Source: an uncultured Clostridia bacterium (lineage in GTDB: Bacteria; Bacillota; Clostridia; Oscillospirales; Acutalibacteraceae). From it: a stretch of 5,322 bases of DNA. The stretch lies in NCBI GenBank assembly GCA_937901145.1, contig CALCHE010000254.1, positions 1-5,322 of the forward strand, in the 5' to 3' direction. Below are positions 1 through 5,216 of this stretch, piece by piece. Every line of letters begins with the position of its first letter. Position 1 is the stretch's first letter. Position numbers and translations under genes: made by a program. The notes below the pieces were generated by a model. It searched no databases. It was given only the letters and a program-made list of their open reading frames with translations, and was not told where the DNA came from.

Positions 1-85
1 CATATTTTGAAGTTACTTCTCTTTCTTTTTGGGTCACATCATTTTAACACATACAAATAAAAAGATTAAAGATGTTTCTTAAATA

Positions 86-114
86 TTGACAAACAGAGTT
101 TTTTGGTCTATAAT
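86..114 (+). promoter_or_regulatory. Consensus sigma-A promoter for the secreted protein gene
   Basis: A perfect TTGACA (86-91) and a perfect TATAAT (109-114) are separated by exactly 17 bp. Transcription would start near position 121 and give a leader of about 50 nt before the ATG at 171. A match to both consensus hexamers at ideal spacing suggests strong, largely constitutive expression. I see no operator-like palindrome overlapping it. Positions 1-85 upstream are AT-rich and hold no gene I can support. Confidence 0.9.
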
Positions 115-158
115 CAAAATACATAGGTGTATGTGTGCACCGAATTATTAAAAATATT

Positions 159-164
159 GGAGGA
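159..164 (+). promoter_or_regulatory. Shine-Dalgarno site fixing the start at 171
   Basis: GGAGGA lies 6-7 nt before the ATG at 171. This selects that ATG over the upstream in-frame GTG at 135, which would put twelve extra residues in front of an otherwise textbook signal peptide. Confidence 0.85.
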
Positions 165-170
165 ATCCTT

Positions 171-659
171 ATGAAAAAAGCATTATCAATCGTTCTTTCC
201 GTGCTTGTAATTTTCTCAATGTTCAGCATGGCAGTTTCTGCTGCTCCCGGTGAAGACTACAATGAAAACATTGTAACTATTACATTCAAGGTTGAAGGTG
301 AAGTTTACAAAGAAATCAAGGTTATGCCCGGTGCACTTTTCAATGAGTATCTTGTTGAGGGCGGTGTTTCAGAGCTTGTACCTCCTGTTAAGGCTTCTAC
401 AGAAACAACAAAGTATATATTCAGATGCTGGGTTAACGAAGCTGACGGTTCAGAAGGTCAGCCCGGTACTTTCCCCGCAGTTCCCAAAGCAGAGGAAGGC
501 GAAACTCAGATTACACAGGTTACTTATGTAGCTGATTTTACTCCTGTAGATATCATTGAAAACCAGACCTTCTGGGCTTTCCTTCAGTCTATCTTCGAGA
601 GAATCAATAAGATTTTTGAATACTTCGCAAAGGTATTTGAAGGCGTATTCGAATTCTAA
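171..659 (+). CDS. Small secreted protein with signal peptide, InlB-repeat-like domain and amphipathic Phe-rich C-terminal helix
   Basis: The product has 162 residues and no function I can name. Residues 1-24 form a signal peptide: Lys2-Lys3, a hydrophobic core, and a probable signal peptidase I site at VSA|AP. Residues 34-125 look beta-rich. The pattern of ITFKVEGEVYKEIKVMPG, then KYIFRCW ending at Trp87, then VTYVADF loosely resembles Listeria-Bacteroides (InlB B-type) repeats; this is a resemblance, not a firm match. Residues 134-162 hold a Phe-rich amphipathic helix with hydrophobic residues at 138, 142, 145, 149, 152, 156 and 159. There is no LPXTG motif and no second membrane span, so the protein is probably exported and then released, or held to the surface or a partner by that helix. 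It is monocistronic, between a consensus promoter and a strong terminator. The start is chosen from the GGAGGA site and the signal peptide. Confidence 0.85.
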   Translation: MKKALSIVLSVLVIFSMFSMAVSAAPGEDYNENIVTITFKVEGEVYKEIKVMPGALFNEYLVEGGVSELVPPVKASTETTKYIFRCWVNEADGSEGQPGTFPAVPKAEEGETQITQVTYVADFTPVDIIENQTFWAFLQSIFERINKIFEYFAKVFEGVFEF

Positions 660-676
660 GCTTTAAAGTACATAAG

Positions 677-705
677 GTTGCCGTAGTTACTGCGGCAACT
701 TTTTT
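677..705 (+). terminator. Rho-independent terminator after the secreted protein gene
   Basis: GTTGCCGTAG (677-686) pairs with CTGCGGCAAC (690-699) around a TTA loop, giving a 10-bp stem with one T-G wobble. A run of six T (700-705) follows. It lies 17 nt after the stop codon and insulates glnA from upstream transcription. Confidence 0.93.
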
Positions 706-736
706 ATTTTCAAAATATTTCTATAGGCTCTTTTCA

Positions 737-765
737 TTGACAAATAAAATGATAAATGGTATATT
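737..765 (+). promoter_or_regulatory. Sigma-A promoter of glnA
   Basis: TTGACA (737-742) and TATATT (760-765) are spaced 17 bp apart, an 11 of 12 match to consensus. The expected transcript start near 772 leaves a leader of roughly 40 nt, too short for a riboswitch. I found no clear GlnR/TnrA-type site (TGTNA-N7-TNACA) between 706 and 810, so nitrogen control at this promoter is not evident from the sequence. Confidence 0.85.
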
Positions 766-810
766 AAATAATAATCGAAATTTTATCCCTTTGAAAGAGA
801 GAGGTATGTT

Positions 811-2142
811 ATGAGCATTTATACTAAGGAAGATATAATCCGCATAACAAAGGAAGAAAAAGTCAACTTTATCAATCTGCAGTTTACTGACATTCTCGGC
901 ACACTTAAAAGTGTTTCCGTAACCACAAGTCAGCTCGAAAAGGCTCTCAATAACCGCTGTATGTTTGATGGCTCATCCATTGACGGCTTCGTAAGAATCG
1001 AAGAGAGTGATATGTGTCTTTACCCTGACCTCGACTCTTTCGTGATTTTACCCTGGGATGAATGCTCAGGTAAAACTGCACGTCTTATCTGCGATGTTTA
1101 TAATTCTGACGGTACACCCTTTGAGGGCGACCCCCGTTATGTTCTTCGCAGAGCAATAAAGAGAGCAGCTGATATGGGATACACCTGTAACATCGGTCCC
1201 GAATGTGAATTTTTCCTTTTCCATAAGGACGAACAGGACAAGCCTACCACCAGAAGCTACGATAAGGGCGGCTATTTTGATTTAGGCCCTGTCGACCGCG
1301 GTGAGGGCTGCAGAAGAGACATCTGTCTCTGCCTGGAGAAGATGGGCTTCGAAATCGAGGCTTCCCATCACGAGAATGCTCCTGCTCAGCACGAAATCGA
1401 CTTCAAATATGACGAGATTCTGAGAACTGCCGACAATGTTATGACATTCAAATATGTAGTTAAAAATCTCGCAAATCAGCATAATCTTTACGCTACCTTT
1501 ATGCCCAAGCCAATTTACGGCATCTGCGGTTCAGGTATGCATATCAATCTTTCTCTTTTTAACGGTGAAAAGAATGTTTTCTGTGACGAAAACGATGAAA
1601 GAGGTCTCAGCGAGGTAGCCTATAACTTCATCGCAGGTGTTATGCACCACATCAAGGCTATTACCGTTCTCACCAACCCCATCGTAAACTCCTATAAGAG
1701 ATTGGTTCCCGGCTATGAGGCTCCCGTTTACATCGCCTGGAGTGCGAAAAACAGAAGTCCCCTCATCCGTATTCCCACAGCCAGAGGTACAGGTACACGA
1801 ATCGAGCTTCGTAATCCCGACCCTGCAGCTAACCCCTATCTGGTTATGGCTGCTATCCTTCAGGCAGGTCTGGACGGTGTGGAAAAGAAAATGACACCTT
1901 CCGCTCCCGAGGATTCAAACATCTTCAAGCTCACTGCTGAGGAAAGAAAGGAAGCAGGTATCCACTCTCTTCCCAAAACTCTTTACGATGCAGTAAGAGA
2001 ATTCAGAAAGAGCGACTTTGCCAAAGAGGCAGTAGGTGAGCATGTATGGAAGAAATACATCGAAGCCAAGGAAGAGGAATGGCGCGAATACAGCACCAGA
2101 GTTTCTCAGTGGGAAATCGACAAATATTTAGGTAAGTACTAA
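811..2142 (+). CDS. glnA: Glutamine synthetase, type I-alpha
   Basis: This cytoplasmic enzyme makes glutamine from glutamate, ammonia and ATP and is the main entry of ammonium into metabolism. Its 443 residues match the Bacillus enzyme (about 444), and the family acts as a dodecamer. Family landmarks are intact: the Asp loop DGSSIDGF (53-60), metal-site glutamates in PECEFF (131 and 133), HHE (186-188) and QHEID (193-197), the nucleotide-site GSGMH (240-244), the Glu flap NSYKRLVPGYEAP (293-305, Glu303), NRSPLIRIP (314-322), and RIELRNPDPAANPY (330-343). Arg62, tied to glutamine feedback inhibition in the alpha type, is present. The tyrosine adenylylation loop of the beta type is not apparent, so control is probably by feedback and partner proteins. 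GAGG at 801-804 lies 6 nt before the ATG. The gene has its own promoter; a weak hairpin follows it, so transcripts may run on into the replication genes. Confidence 0.98.
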   Translation: MSIYTKEDIIRITKEEKVNFINLQFTDILGTLKSVSVTTSQLEKALNNRCMFDGSSIDGFVRIEESDMCLYPDLDSFVILPWDECSGKTARLICDVYNSDGTPFEGDPRYVLRRAIKRAADMGYTCNIGPECEFFLFHKDEQDKPTTRSYDKGGYFDLGPVDRGEGCRRDICLCLEKMGFEIEASHHENAPAQHEIDFKYDEILRTADNVMTFKYVVKNLANQHNLYATFMPKPIYGICGSGMHINLSLFNGEKNVFCDENDERGLSEVAYNFIAGVMHHIKAITVLTNPIVNSYKRLVPGYEAPVYIAWSAKNRSPLIRIPTARGTGTRIELRNPDPAANPYLVMAAILQAGLDGVEKKMTPSAPEDSNIFKLTAEERKEAGIHSLPKTLYDAVREFRKSDFAKEAVGEHVWKKYIEAKEEEWREYSTRVSQWEIDKYLGKY

Positions 2143-2148
2143 TAAATT

Positions 2149-2182
2149 CAGGGCAACGGCACAGAGCTGATTGCCCTGTTTT
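2149..2182 (+). terminator. Weak hairpin terminator or attenuator between glnA and dnaD
   Basis: CAGGGCAA (2149-2156) pairs perfectly with TTGCCCTG (2171-2178) around a 14-nt loop, followed by only four T (2179-2182) before an A. The stem is good, but the large loop and short T tract suggest partial termination. The next start codon is 23 nt downstream, with no convincing promoter between, so readthrough may feed the dnaD-dnaI pair. Confidence 0.6.
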
Positions 2183-2205
2183 ATCCCCGAAAGGTGTTTA
2201 AATAA

Positions 2206-3249
2206 ATGGAATATAAAATTAATCCGATGGCTTTTACAGGGATTTTTCCTGTGCCGAATTCATTGGTTGATGAAAACATAAGACTTGCAAGTGTAGTACA
2301 GCTGAAGGTCCTTTTATATATTCTCCGCCACAGTAATGACGGTATGTCAGAGACGGAAACGATAGCTGAGGCGCTTTCGCTCGAAGCGGATGACGTCAAT
2401 GATGCTATGATTTTCTGGGCTGAAAGAGGACTGCTCATAAAGGACGGACAGATGATGACTGCATCACCTGTGACAGAAAAAAGAGAAGAGAAAAAGGAAG
2501 AAAAGCCTGTAGCTGTAAGGGAAGAAAAGAAGGTAGCGGAAATCGCTATTTCACGCCCCTCTTATGAGGATGTAGCGAAAAGAATAAAGGAAAGTGACGA
2601 GGTTTCCGTTCTTTTGCAGGAGGCTCAGTCCGTTTTAGGCAGAACTATAGGCTTCGACGGACAGTCTGTCCTTATTCAGATGCTCGACTCCTACGGTCTT
2701 CCGCCTGAGGTTATTCTTATGGCTATCGAGTATTCTCTTTCGCTGAAAAAAACAGGCTGGGCAAGCATAGGCCGTGTAGGCAGACGCTGGAGTGAAATGG
2801 AAATAGATACCCTCGAGGGTGCTATGGAGTACATCGAGGAGCATAATATCGTCGATGAAACCTGGGCAAAGCTTCGTGAGGTAACGGAAATTACTAACCG
2901 TCAGCCTACGGAAAAGCAGAGAAAATATCTTGTCGCCTGGGTAAAGGAATACGGCTATGACGTGGATATAATATACAGTGCCTACGAAGAAAGCATAGAC
3001 AATACAGGAAAAATGAGTATGCCTTATATGGATAAGATTATCCGTTCCTGGCACGAAAAAGGCATTAAAACTCTCACTGACATACAGAATGAGAGAGTAA
3101 AATGGGAAACGGAGAAGAAAAACCGTTTCTCAAAGGATAAGAAAAAGGGAGACAAGACAGAGGGAGAGGCTTCCTACGATATCGACGAATATATGAAAAA
3201 ATCCCTTAATCTGCAGTATGTAAAAAATGACGCGAAAAGCGGGGTGTGA
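2206..3249 (+). CDS. dnaD: DnaD-like primosome protein (two DnaD/DnaB_2 domains)
   Basis: DnaD/DnaB family proteins remodel origin DNA with DnaA or PriA and help load the replicative helicase in Bacillota. In this 347-residue product, residues 1-85 look like the N-terminal winged-helix region (VVQLKVLLYILRH, then an ERGLLI wing). Residues 88-112 are a charged Lys/Glu linker. Residues 119-212 form a first DnaB_2-type helical domain and 232-295 a second. The second carries the family signature Y-x3-I-x3-W exactly (Tyr274, Ile278, Trp282 in YMDKIIRSW). In the first the Tyr is replaced (Ser187, Val191, Trp195). The tail is Lys-rich. The protein is longer than Bacillus DnaD (about 230 residues) because the C-terminal domain is doubled, which I recall as common in clostridial homologues. 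AAGGTG (2191-2196) precedes the ATG by 9 nt. The helicase-loader gene starts at its stop codon, which supports a joint role in helicase loading. Confidence 0.9.
   Translation: MEYKINPMAFTGIFPVPNSLVDENIRLASVVQLKVLLYILRHSNDGMSETETIAEALSLEADDVNDAMIFWAERGLLIKDGQMMTASPVTEKREEKKEEKPVAVREEKKVAEIAISRPSYEDVAKRIKESDEVSVLLQEAQSVLGRTIGFDGQSVLIQMLDSYGLPPEVILMAIEYSLSLKKTGWASIGRVGRRWSEMEIDTLEGAMEYIEEHNIVDETWAKLREVTEITNRQPTEKQRKYLVAWVKEYGYDVDIIYSAYEESIDNTGKMSMPYMDKIIRSWHEKGIKTLTDIQNERVKWETEKKNRFSKDKKKGDKTEGEASYDIDEYMKKSLNLQYVKNDAKSGV
3241..3246 (+). promoter_or_regulatory. Shine-Dalgarno-like site deciding the loader start
   Basis: GGGGTG, the last codons of the dnaD-like gene, sits 5 nt before the ATG at 3252. 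It supports that ATG over the in-frame GTG at 3246, which would overlap the upstream stop by 4 bp but has no purine-rich site at a good distance. Both starts are compatible with translational coupling. Confidence 0.5.
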
Positions 3250-3251
3250 TT

Positions 3252-4226
3252 ATGGCTTATAAAAGAAGCGTATATCAGAGAGCAAAGGAAATACTGGAAG
3301 AAAGAAAAAGAACTGCTGAGGCTGAGGCAGAAATGCGACGCTCAGAGGTTATGATGAAATGTCCTGAGCTTCTCGACATCGAAAGAGAGATGGCACAGTG
3401 CGGCGCTGATGTGGTCAAGGCTGTGGGTATGGGCGGCGATGTGGCTGAATATGTCCGCAGTTTAGCTCTTAAAAATCTCGCCGCACAGGATAAAAGAAAG
3501 TCACTTCTCAAAAAAGCAGGCTATCCCGAAAACTATCTCGATGTGAAATACAACTGCATAGTATGTAAGGATACGGGCTCTCACGACGGCTATTACTGTC
3601 CCTGCTATAAAAAGCTCATCCGTGATGTGGCGAGAGAGGATCTGGATGCAAATTCTCCCATAAAAAAATGCACCTTTGATAATTTCCTGCCTAACTATTA
3701 CCCCGATGTGAAGGATTCTCTTTTAGGCGTGAATCAGAGAGAGCACATGGTAAATACCCTTAATTTCTGCAGAGCCTATGCAGAGGACTTTTCTCTCAGC
3801 TCAAAGGGTATAATAATGATAGGTAAAACAGGCCTCGGCAAAACACATCTTTCCCTCGCTATCGCAAACCGTGTCCTCGAAAAGGGCTACGATGTTTACT
3901 ATGACAGCATTCAGACCATTATGTATAAGCTGGAAAAAGAGCATTTCGGCAGACTCGCTCCCGAGGAAAGCATAAAGGATGATGTGCTTAACTGCGACCT
4001 TCTTATTATCGATGACCTCGGTGTGGAGTTTACAACTCAGTTCACCGTCAGTGAGCTTCATAATATTATCAATACCCGTATGCTCCGCTCTCTTCCCACC
4101 ATTATCAGCACTAATTTAGAGCTTTCGGAGCTGGAGGACAAGTATACACAGAGAATAGCTTCGAGAATAATGGGCTCATGCTATCCCATCCGTTTCTGCG
4201 GTAAGGATATAAGACAGATGAAATAA
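3252..4226 (+). CDS. dnaI: DnaI/DnaC-like AAA+ helicase loader with N-terminal zinc motif
   Basis: This is the ATPase expected to deliver the replicative helicase to DNA with the DnaD-like protein just upstream. Counting from ATG 3252 it has 324 residues, close to Bacillus DnaI (about 311). The N-terminus (1-50) is charged, helical and rich in Glu/Arg, a likely helicase-binding region. A probable zinc site follows: Cys102-x2-Cys105-x10-Cys116-x-Cys118, within CIVCKDTG and CPCYKK. The C-terminal AAA+ domain has Walker A GKTGLGKT (191-198), Walker B LLIIDDLG (250-257), a sensor 1 segment TIISTN (283-288) and an arginine-rich RIASRIMG (301-308) where the Arg finger of DnaC/DnaI proteins lies. 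An IstB-type transposase helper shares this fold, but the Cys motif, the DnaD neighbour and the lack of a transposase gene favour a loader. GTG 3246 is an alternative start adding two residues. The gene is cotranscribed with dnaD and ends at a strong terminator. Confidence 0.93.
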   Translation: MAYKRSVYQRAKEILEERKRTAEAEAEMRRSEVMMKCPELLDIEREMAQCGADVVKAVGMGGDVAEYVRSLALKNLAAQDKRKSLLKKAGYPENYLDVKYNCIVCKDTGSHDGYYCPCYKKLIRDVAREDLDANSPIKKCTFDNFLPNYYPDVKDSLLGVNQREHMVNTLNFCRAYAEDFSLSSKGIIMIGKTGLGKTHLSLAIANRVLEKGYDVYYDSIQTIMYKLEKEHFGRLAPEESIKDDVLNCDLLIIDDLGVEFTTQFTVSELHNIINTRMLRSLPTIISTNLELSELEDKYTQRIASRIMGSCYPIRFCGKDIRQMK

Positions 4227-4231
4227 TTTTT

Positions 4232-4275
4232 ATAAAAGAGACAAAGTCGCTTCACAGCGACTTTGTCTCTTTTAT
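4232..4275. terminator. Bidirectional terminator between convergent genes
   Basis: Positions 4232-4250 pair with 4257-4275 in a perfect 19-bp stem, including AGTCGC/GCGACT next to the six-base loop TTCACA. The stem ends in A/T runs on both sides, giving a U tract on either strand. It lies between the loader stop (4226) and the HIRAN gene stop (4308 on the minus strand) and serves both. Confidence 0.93.
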
Positions 4276-4307
4276 TGAAGTGATGCTTATGAAAAGAAGA
4301 AATCAAA

Positions 4308-4652
4308 TTATTCAGCGCTTTCCTTGTCTTCGGCTTTATCCTCTTTTTCGAACTTCTCCGGAGGTATGACGAGGGCAATAACTGCTGAATGGGTGATGAA
4401 CATAACCGTAGCATAGGCGTAGTCACCGATTTTATCGTATAATCTTCCTGCACTGACAGTACCGCTGTAGACGGTGTGAGTGCTGTTTGCAACATAGCCT
4501 ACTGTGCCGATATAAGGGAGCTCGACAGCAATGGCTTCGCAGTCGTGTAGATTATCAATGTCCTTTCGGATTCTGAGGTTCTGACCCACACGGAAGGGCT
4601 TGAAGCCATAGTAATTTTTTATTCCTGTTATTGTTATGAAATGTCCTTCCAT
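4308..4652 (-). CDS. Stand-alone HIRAN-domain protein
   Basis: The product is a 114-residue soluble protein. Residues 4-95 match what I know of the HIRAN domain: FITITGIKNYYG near the start, the LxIRKDIDNLHDCEAIAVEL core (27-45) corresponding to the family's 'NpyDpnAI.V', and GTVGYVANSTHTVYSGTVSAGRLYDKIGD (49-77), the 'iGYva' strand plus an extension that I recall in small HIRAN proteins of Bacillota. In eukaryotic HLTF the domain binds 3' ends of single-stranded DNA at stalled forks; stand-alone bacterial versions have no established role. A charged tail (98-114, rich in Glu, Asp and Lys) follows. There is no signal peptide or membrane span. The start at 4652 is supported by AAAGGAG (4668-4662) with a 9-nt spacer. 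The gene has its own extended -10 promoter and converges on the helicase-loader pair, which may or may not be meaningful. Confidence 0.85.
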   Translation of the reverse strand: MEGHFITITGIKNYYGFKPFRVGQNLRIRKDIDNLHDCEAIAVELPYIGTVGYVANSTHTVYSGTVSAGRLYDKIGDYAYATVMFITHSAVIALVIPPEKFEKEDKAEDKESAE

Positions 4653-4686
4653 TTTTAATCGCTCCTTTGTTCTTTATTGTGATATG

Positions 4687-4695
4687 ATTATAGCA
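4687..4695 (-). promoter_or_regulatory. Extended -10 promoter of the HIRAN gene
   Basis: On the minus strand TGCTATAAT (4695-4687) is a perfect extended -10 element. No convincing -35 hexamer lies 16-18 bp upstream, which is typical for extended -10 promoters. The expected transcript start near 4680 leaves a leader of about 28 nt containing the ribosome-binding site. Positions 4700-4760, between this promoter and that of the tRNA, are AT-rich and show no further structure. Confidence 0.7.
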
Positions 4696-4762
4696 TATAC
4701 ACAGTCCTGATATTTGGAGTTTGGTCTGAGAATAAAAATTTTCTTTTTTTCTTTAAAAACTA

Positions 4763-4791
4763 TTGATTAAAGGGTGCAGTTTTAGTATAAT
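4763..4791 (+). promoter_or_regulatory. Sigma-A promoter of tRNA-Thr
   Basis: TTGATT (4763-4768) and a perfect TATAAT (4786-4791) are spaced 17 bp apart. The transcript would begin near 4798, about 13 nt before the mature tRNA 5' end. Confidence 0.8.
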
Positions 4792-4810
4792 CTAAAAGCA
4801 AAGTCAATAT

Positions 4811-4886
4811 GCTGGAATAGCTCAGTTGGTAGAGCAGCGCATTCGTAATGCGCAGGTCGCGTGTTCGAGTCACGTTTCCAGCTCCA
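4811..4886 (+). tRNA. tRNA-Thr (anticodon CGT)
   Basis: The complete cloverleaf can be drawn. The acceptor stem is GCTGGAA (4811-4817) with TTCCAGC (4876-4882). The D stem is GCTC (4820-4823) with GAGC (4832-4835). The anticodon stem is GCGCA (4837-4841) with TGCGC (4849-4853), around the loop TTCGTAA. The variable loop is AGGTC (4854-4858). The T stem is GCGTG/CACGT with one G-T pair, around TTCGAGT. The anticodon CGT (4844-4846) reads the Thr codon ACG. The discriminator is T4883 and CCA is encoded (4884-4886). It is a single-gene transcript with its own promoter and terminator. Confidence 0.98.
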
Positions 4887-4919
4887 AAAAAGAACGAAGT
4901 TTTACTTCGTTCTTTTTTT
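4887..4919 (+). terminator. Rho-independent terminator of tRNA-Thr
   Basis: GAACGAAGT (4892-4900) pairs with ACTTCGTTC (4904-4912) around a TTT loop, flanked by A (4886-4891) and T (4913-4919) runs that extend the stem. It begins directly after the encoded CCA and ends two bases before the hairpin array. Confidence 0.93.
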
Positions 4920-5104
4920 ATCCAAGCCGCAGGCTTGGCATATCATCGCCGCGCGAAGCGTGGTGTATATCATCAGCCCTTCGGGCTGTATCTCATCACG
5001 CGCTAGCGTGTATCCTCCTGCGGCTTGATGAGATACAACACTTCGTGTTGATGATATGCAAAACTTCGTTTTGATGATATACAAGGCTTCGCCTTGATTT
5101 ATCC
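4917..5104. repeat. 7-bp direct repeat flanking the hairpin array
   Basis: TTTATCC occurs at 4917-4923 and again at 5098-5104, bracketing the array. It could be a target-site duplication left by insertion of a 174-bp element (4924-5097). The left copy overlaps the tRNA terminator T tract and the first two bases of H1, and the repeat is short and AT-rich, so chance is possible. Confidence 0.4.
4922..5095. repeat. Array of seven short variable-stem hairpins joined by GATGATATAC-type linkers
   Basis: The hairpins are: H1 4922-4938 (CCAAGCC/GGCTTGG, loop GCA); H2 4948-4964 (GCCGCGC/GCGTGGT, loop GAA, with wobbles); H3 4975-4987 (AGCCC/GGGCT, loop TTC); H4 4997-5010 (CACGC/GCGTG, loop GCTA); H5 5037-5049 (AACAC/GTGTT, TTC); H6 5060-5072 (AAAAC/GTTTT, TTC); H7 5083-5095 (AAGGC/GCCTT, TTC). 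Linkers are 10 bp. In the left half they are GCATATCATC (4938-4947), GTATATCATC (4965-4974) and GTATCTCATC (4988-4997). In the right half they are their exact reverse complements, GATGAGATAC (5027-5036), GATGATATGC (5050-5059) and GATGATATAC (5073-5082). H5-H7 repeat every 23 bp. Stems change sequence but remain paired. A half-unit without its left arm sits at 5011-5027. There are no cas genes and no unique spacers, so it is not a CRISPR. Function is unknown; it may be a non-autonomous mobile or REP-like element, or a structured RNA or DNA. Confidence 0.9.
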
Positions 5105-5113
5105 GTCTCTTTT

Positions 5114-5133
5114 CATTTGCGAATAGCAAAATG
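5114..5133. repeat. Imperfect hairpin downstream of the array
   Basis: CATTTGC (5114-5120) and GCAAAATG (5126-5133) can pair around GAATA with one bulged A. On the minus strand the centre reads GCTATTCGC, loosely like the CTTCG centres of the array, so it may be a decayed unit. It has no adjacent T tract on the plus strand. The rest of 5096-5170 shows nothing else I can name. Confidence 0.35.
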
Positions 5134-5170
5134 ACCAAATATATTCGCTTTTTTTCGGCATACCAAATCG

Positions 5171-5200
5171 TTGTAAACTGAGAGTAAACTATGCTATAAT
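5171..5200 (+). promoter_or_regulatory. Extended -10 promoter of the last, partial gene
   Basis: TGCTATAAT (5192-5200) is a perfect extended -10. A weak -35, TTGTAA (5171-5176), lies 18 bp from the TATAAT hexamer. The expected start near 5207 leaves a leader of about 28 nt. Confidence 0.75.
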
Positions 5201-5216
5201 TACCTCAACTATAATG

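Noticed and set aside
135..170. GTG start at 135 for the secreted protein
   Set aside because: It has no Shine-Dalgarno site and lies about 14 nt from the expected transcript start. The ATG at 171 has GGAGGA at ideal distance and yields a standard signal peptide.
44..229. Minus-strand reading frame over the first promoter and signal peptide
   Set aside because: It has no ribosome-binding site and lies antisense to a perfect promoter and a well-supported gene.
706..810. Nitrogen regulator site or riboswitch upstream of glnA
   Set aside because: No TGTNA-N7-TNACA palindrome is visible, and the leader after the promoter is only about 40 nt.
2117..2145. Promoter for dnaD inside the end of glnA (TCGACA ... 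TAATAA)
   Set aside because: The -35-like hexamer is fair, but the sequence 17 bp on matches the -10 consensus at only three of six positions. Also, the weak hairpin would lie downstream of it.
4181..4495. Minus-strand reading frame spanning the bidirectional terminator
   Set aside because: It crosses a 19-bp terminator stem and overlaps the better supported HIRAN gene in another frame.
4892..4912. The tRNA terminator hairpin as an eighth array unit
   Set aside because: It contains ACTTCGT on its 3' side, but its stem is 9 bp around TTT with flanking A and T runs and no GATGATATAC linker. Its role as the tRNA terminator explains it.
4922..5095. CRISPR array
   Set aside because: The constant part is only 10 bp and flips orientation, the 'spacers' are themselves palindromes of about 13 bp, and there are no cas genes nearby.
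4826..5138. Open reading frames on both strands across the tRNA and hairpin array
   Set aside because: They overlap a clear tRNA, its terminator and the palindromic repeats. They lack ribosome-binding sites, and the translations are low-complexity products of the repeats.
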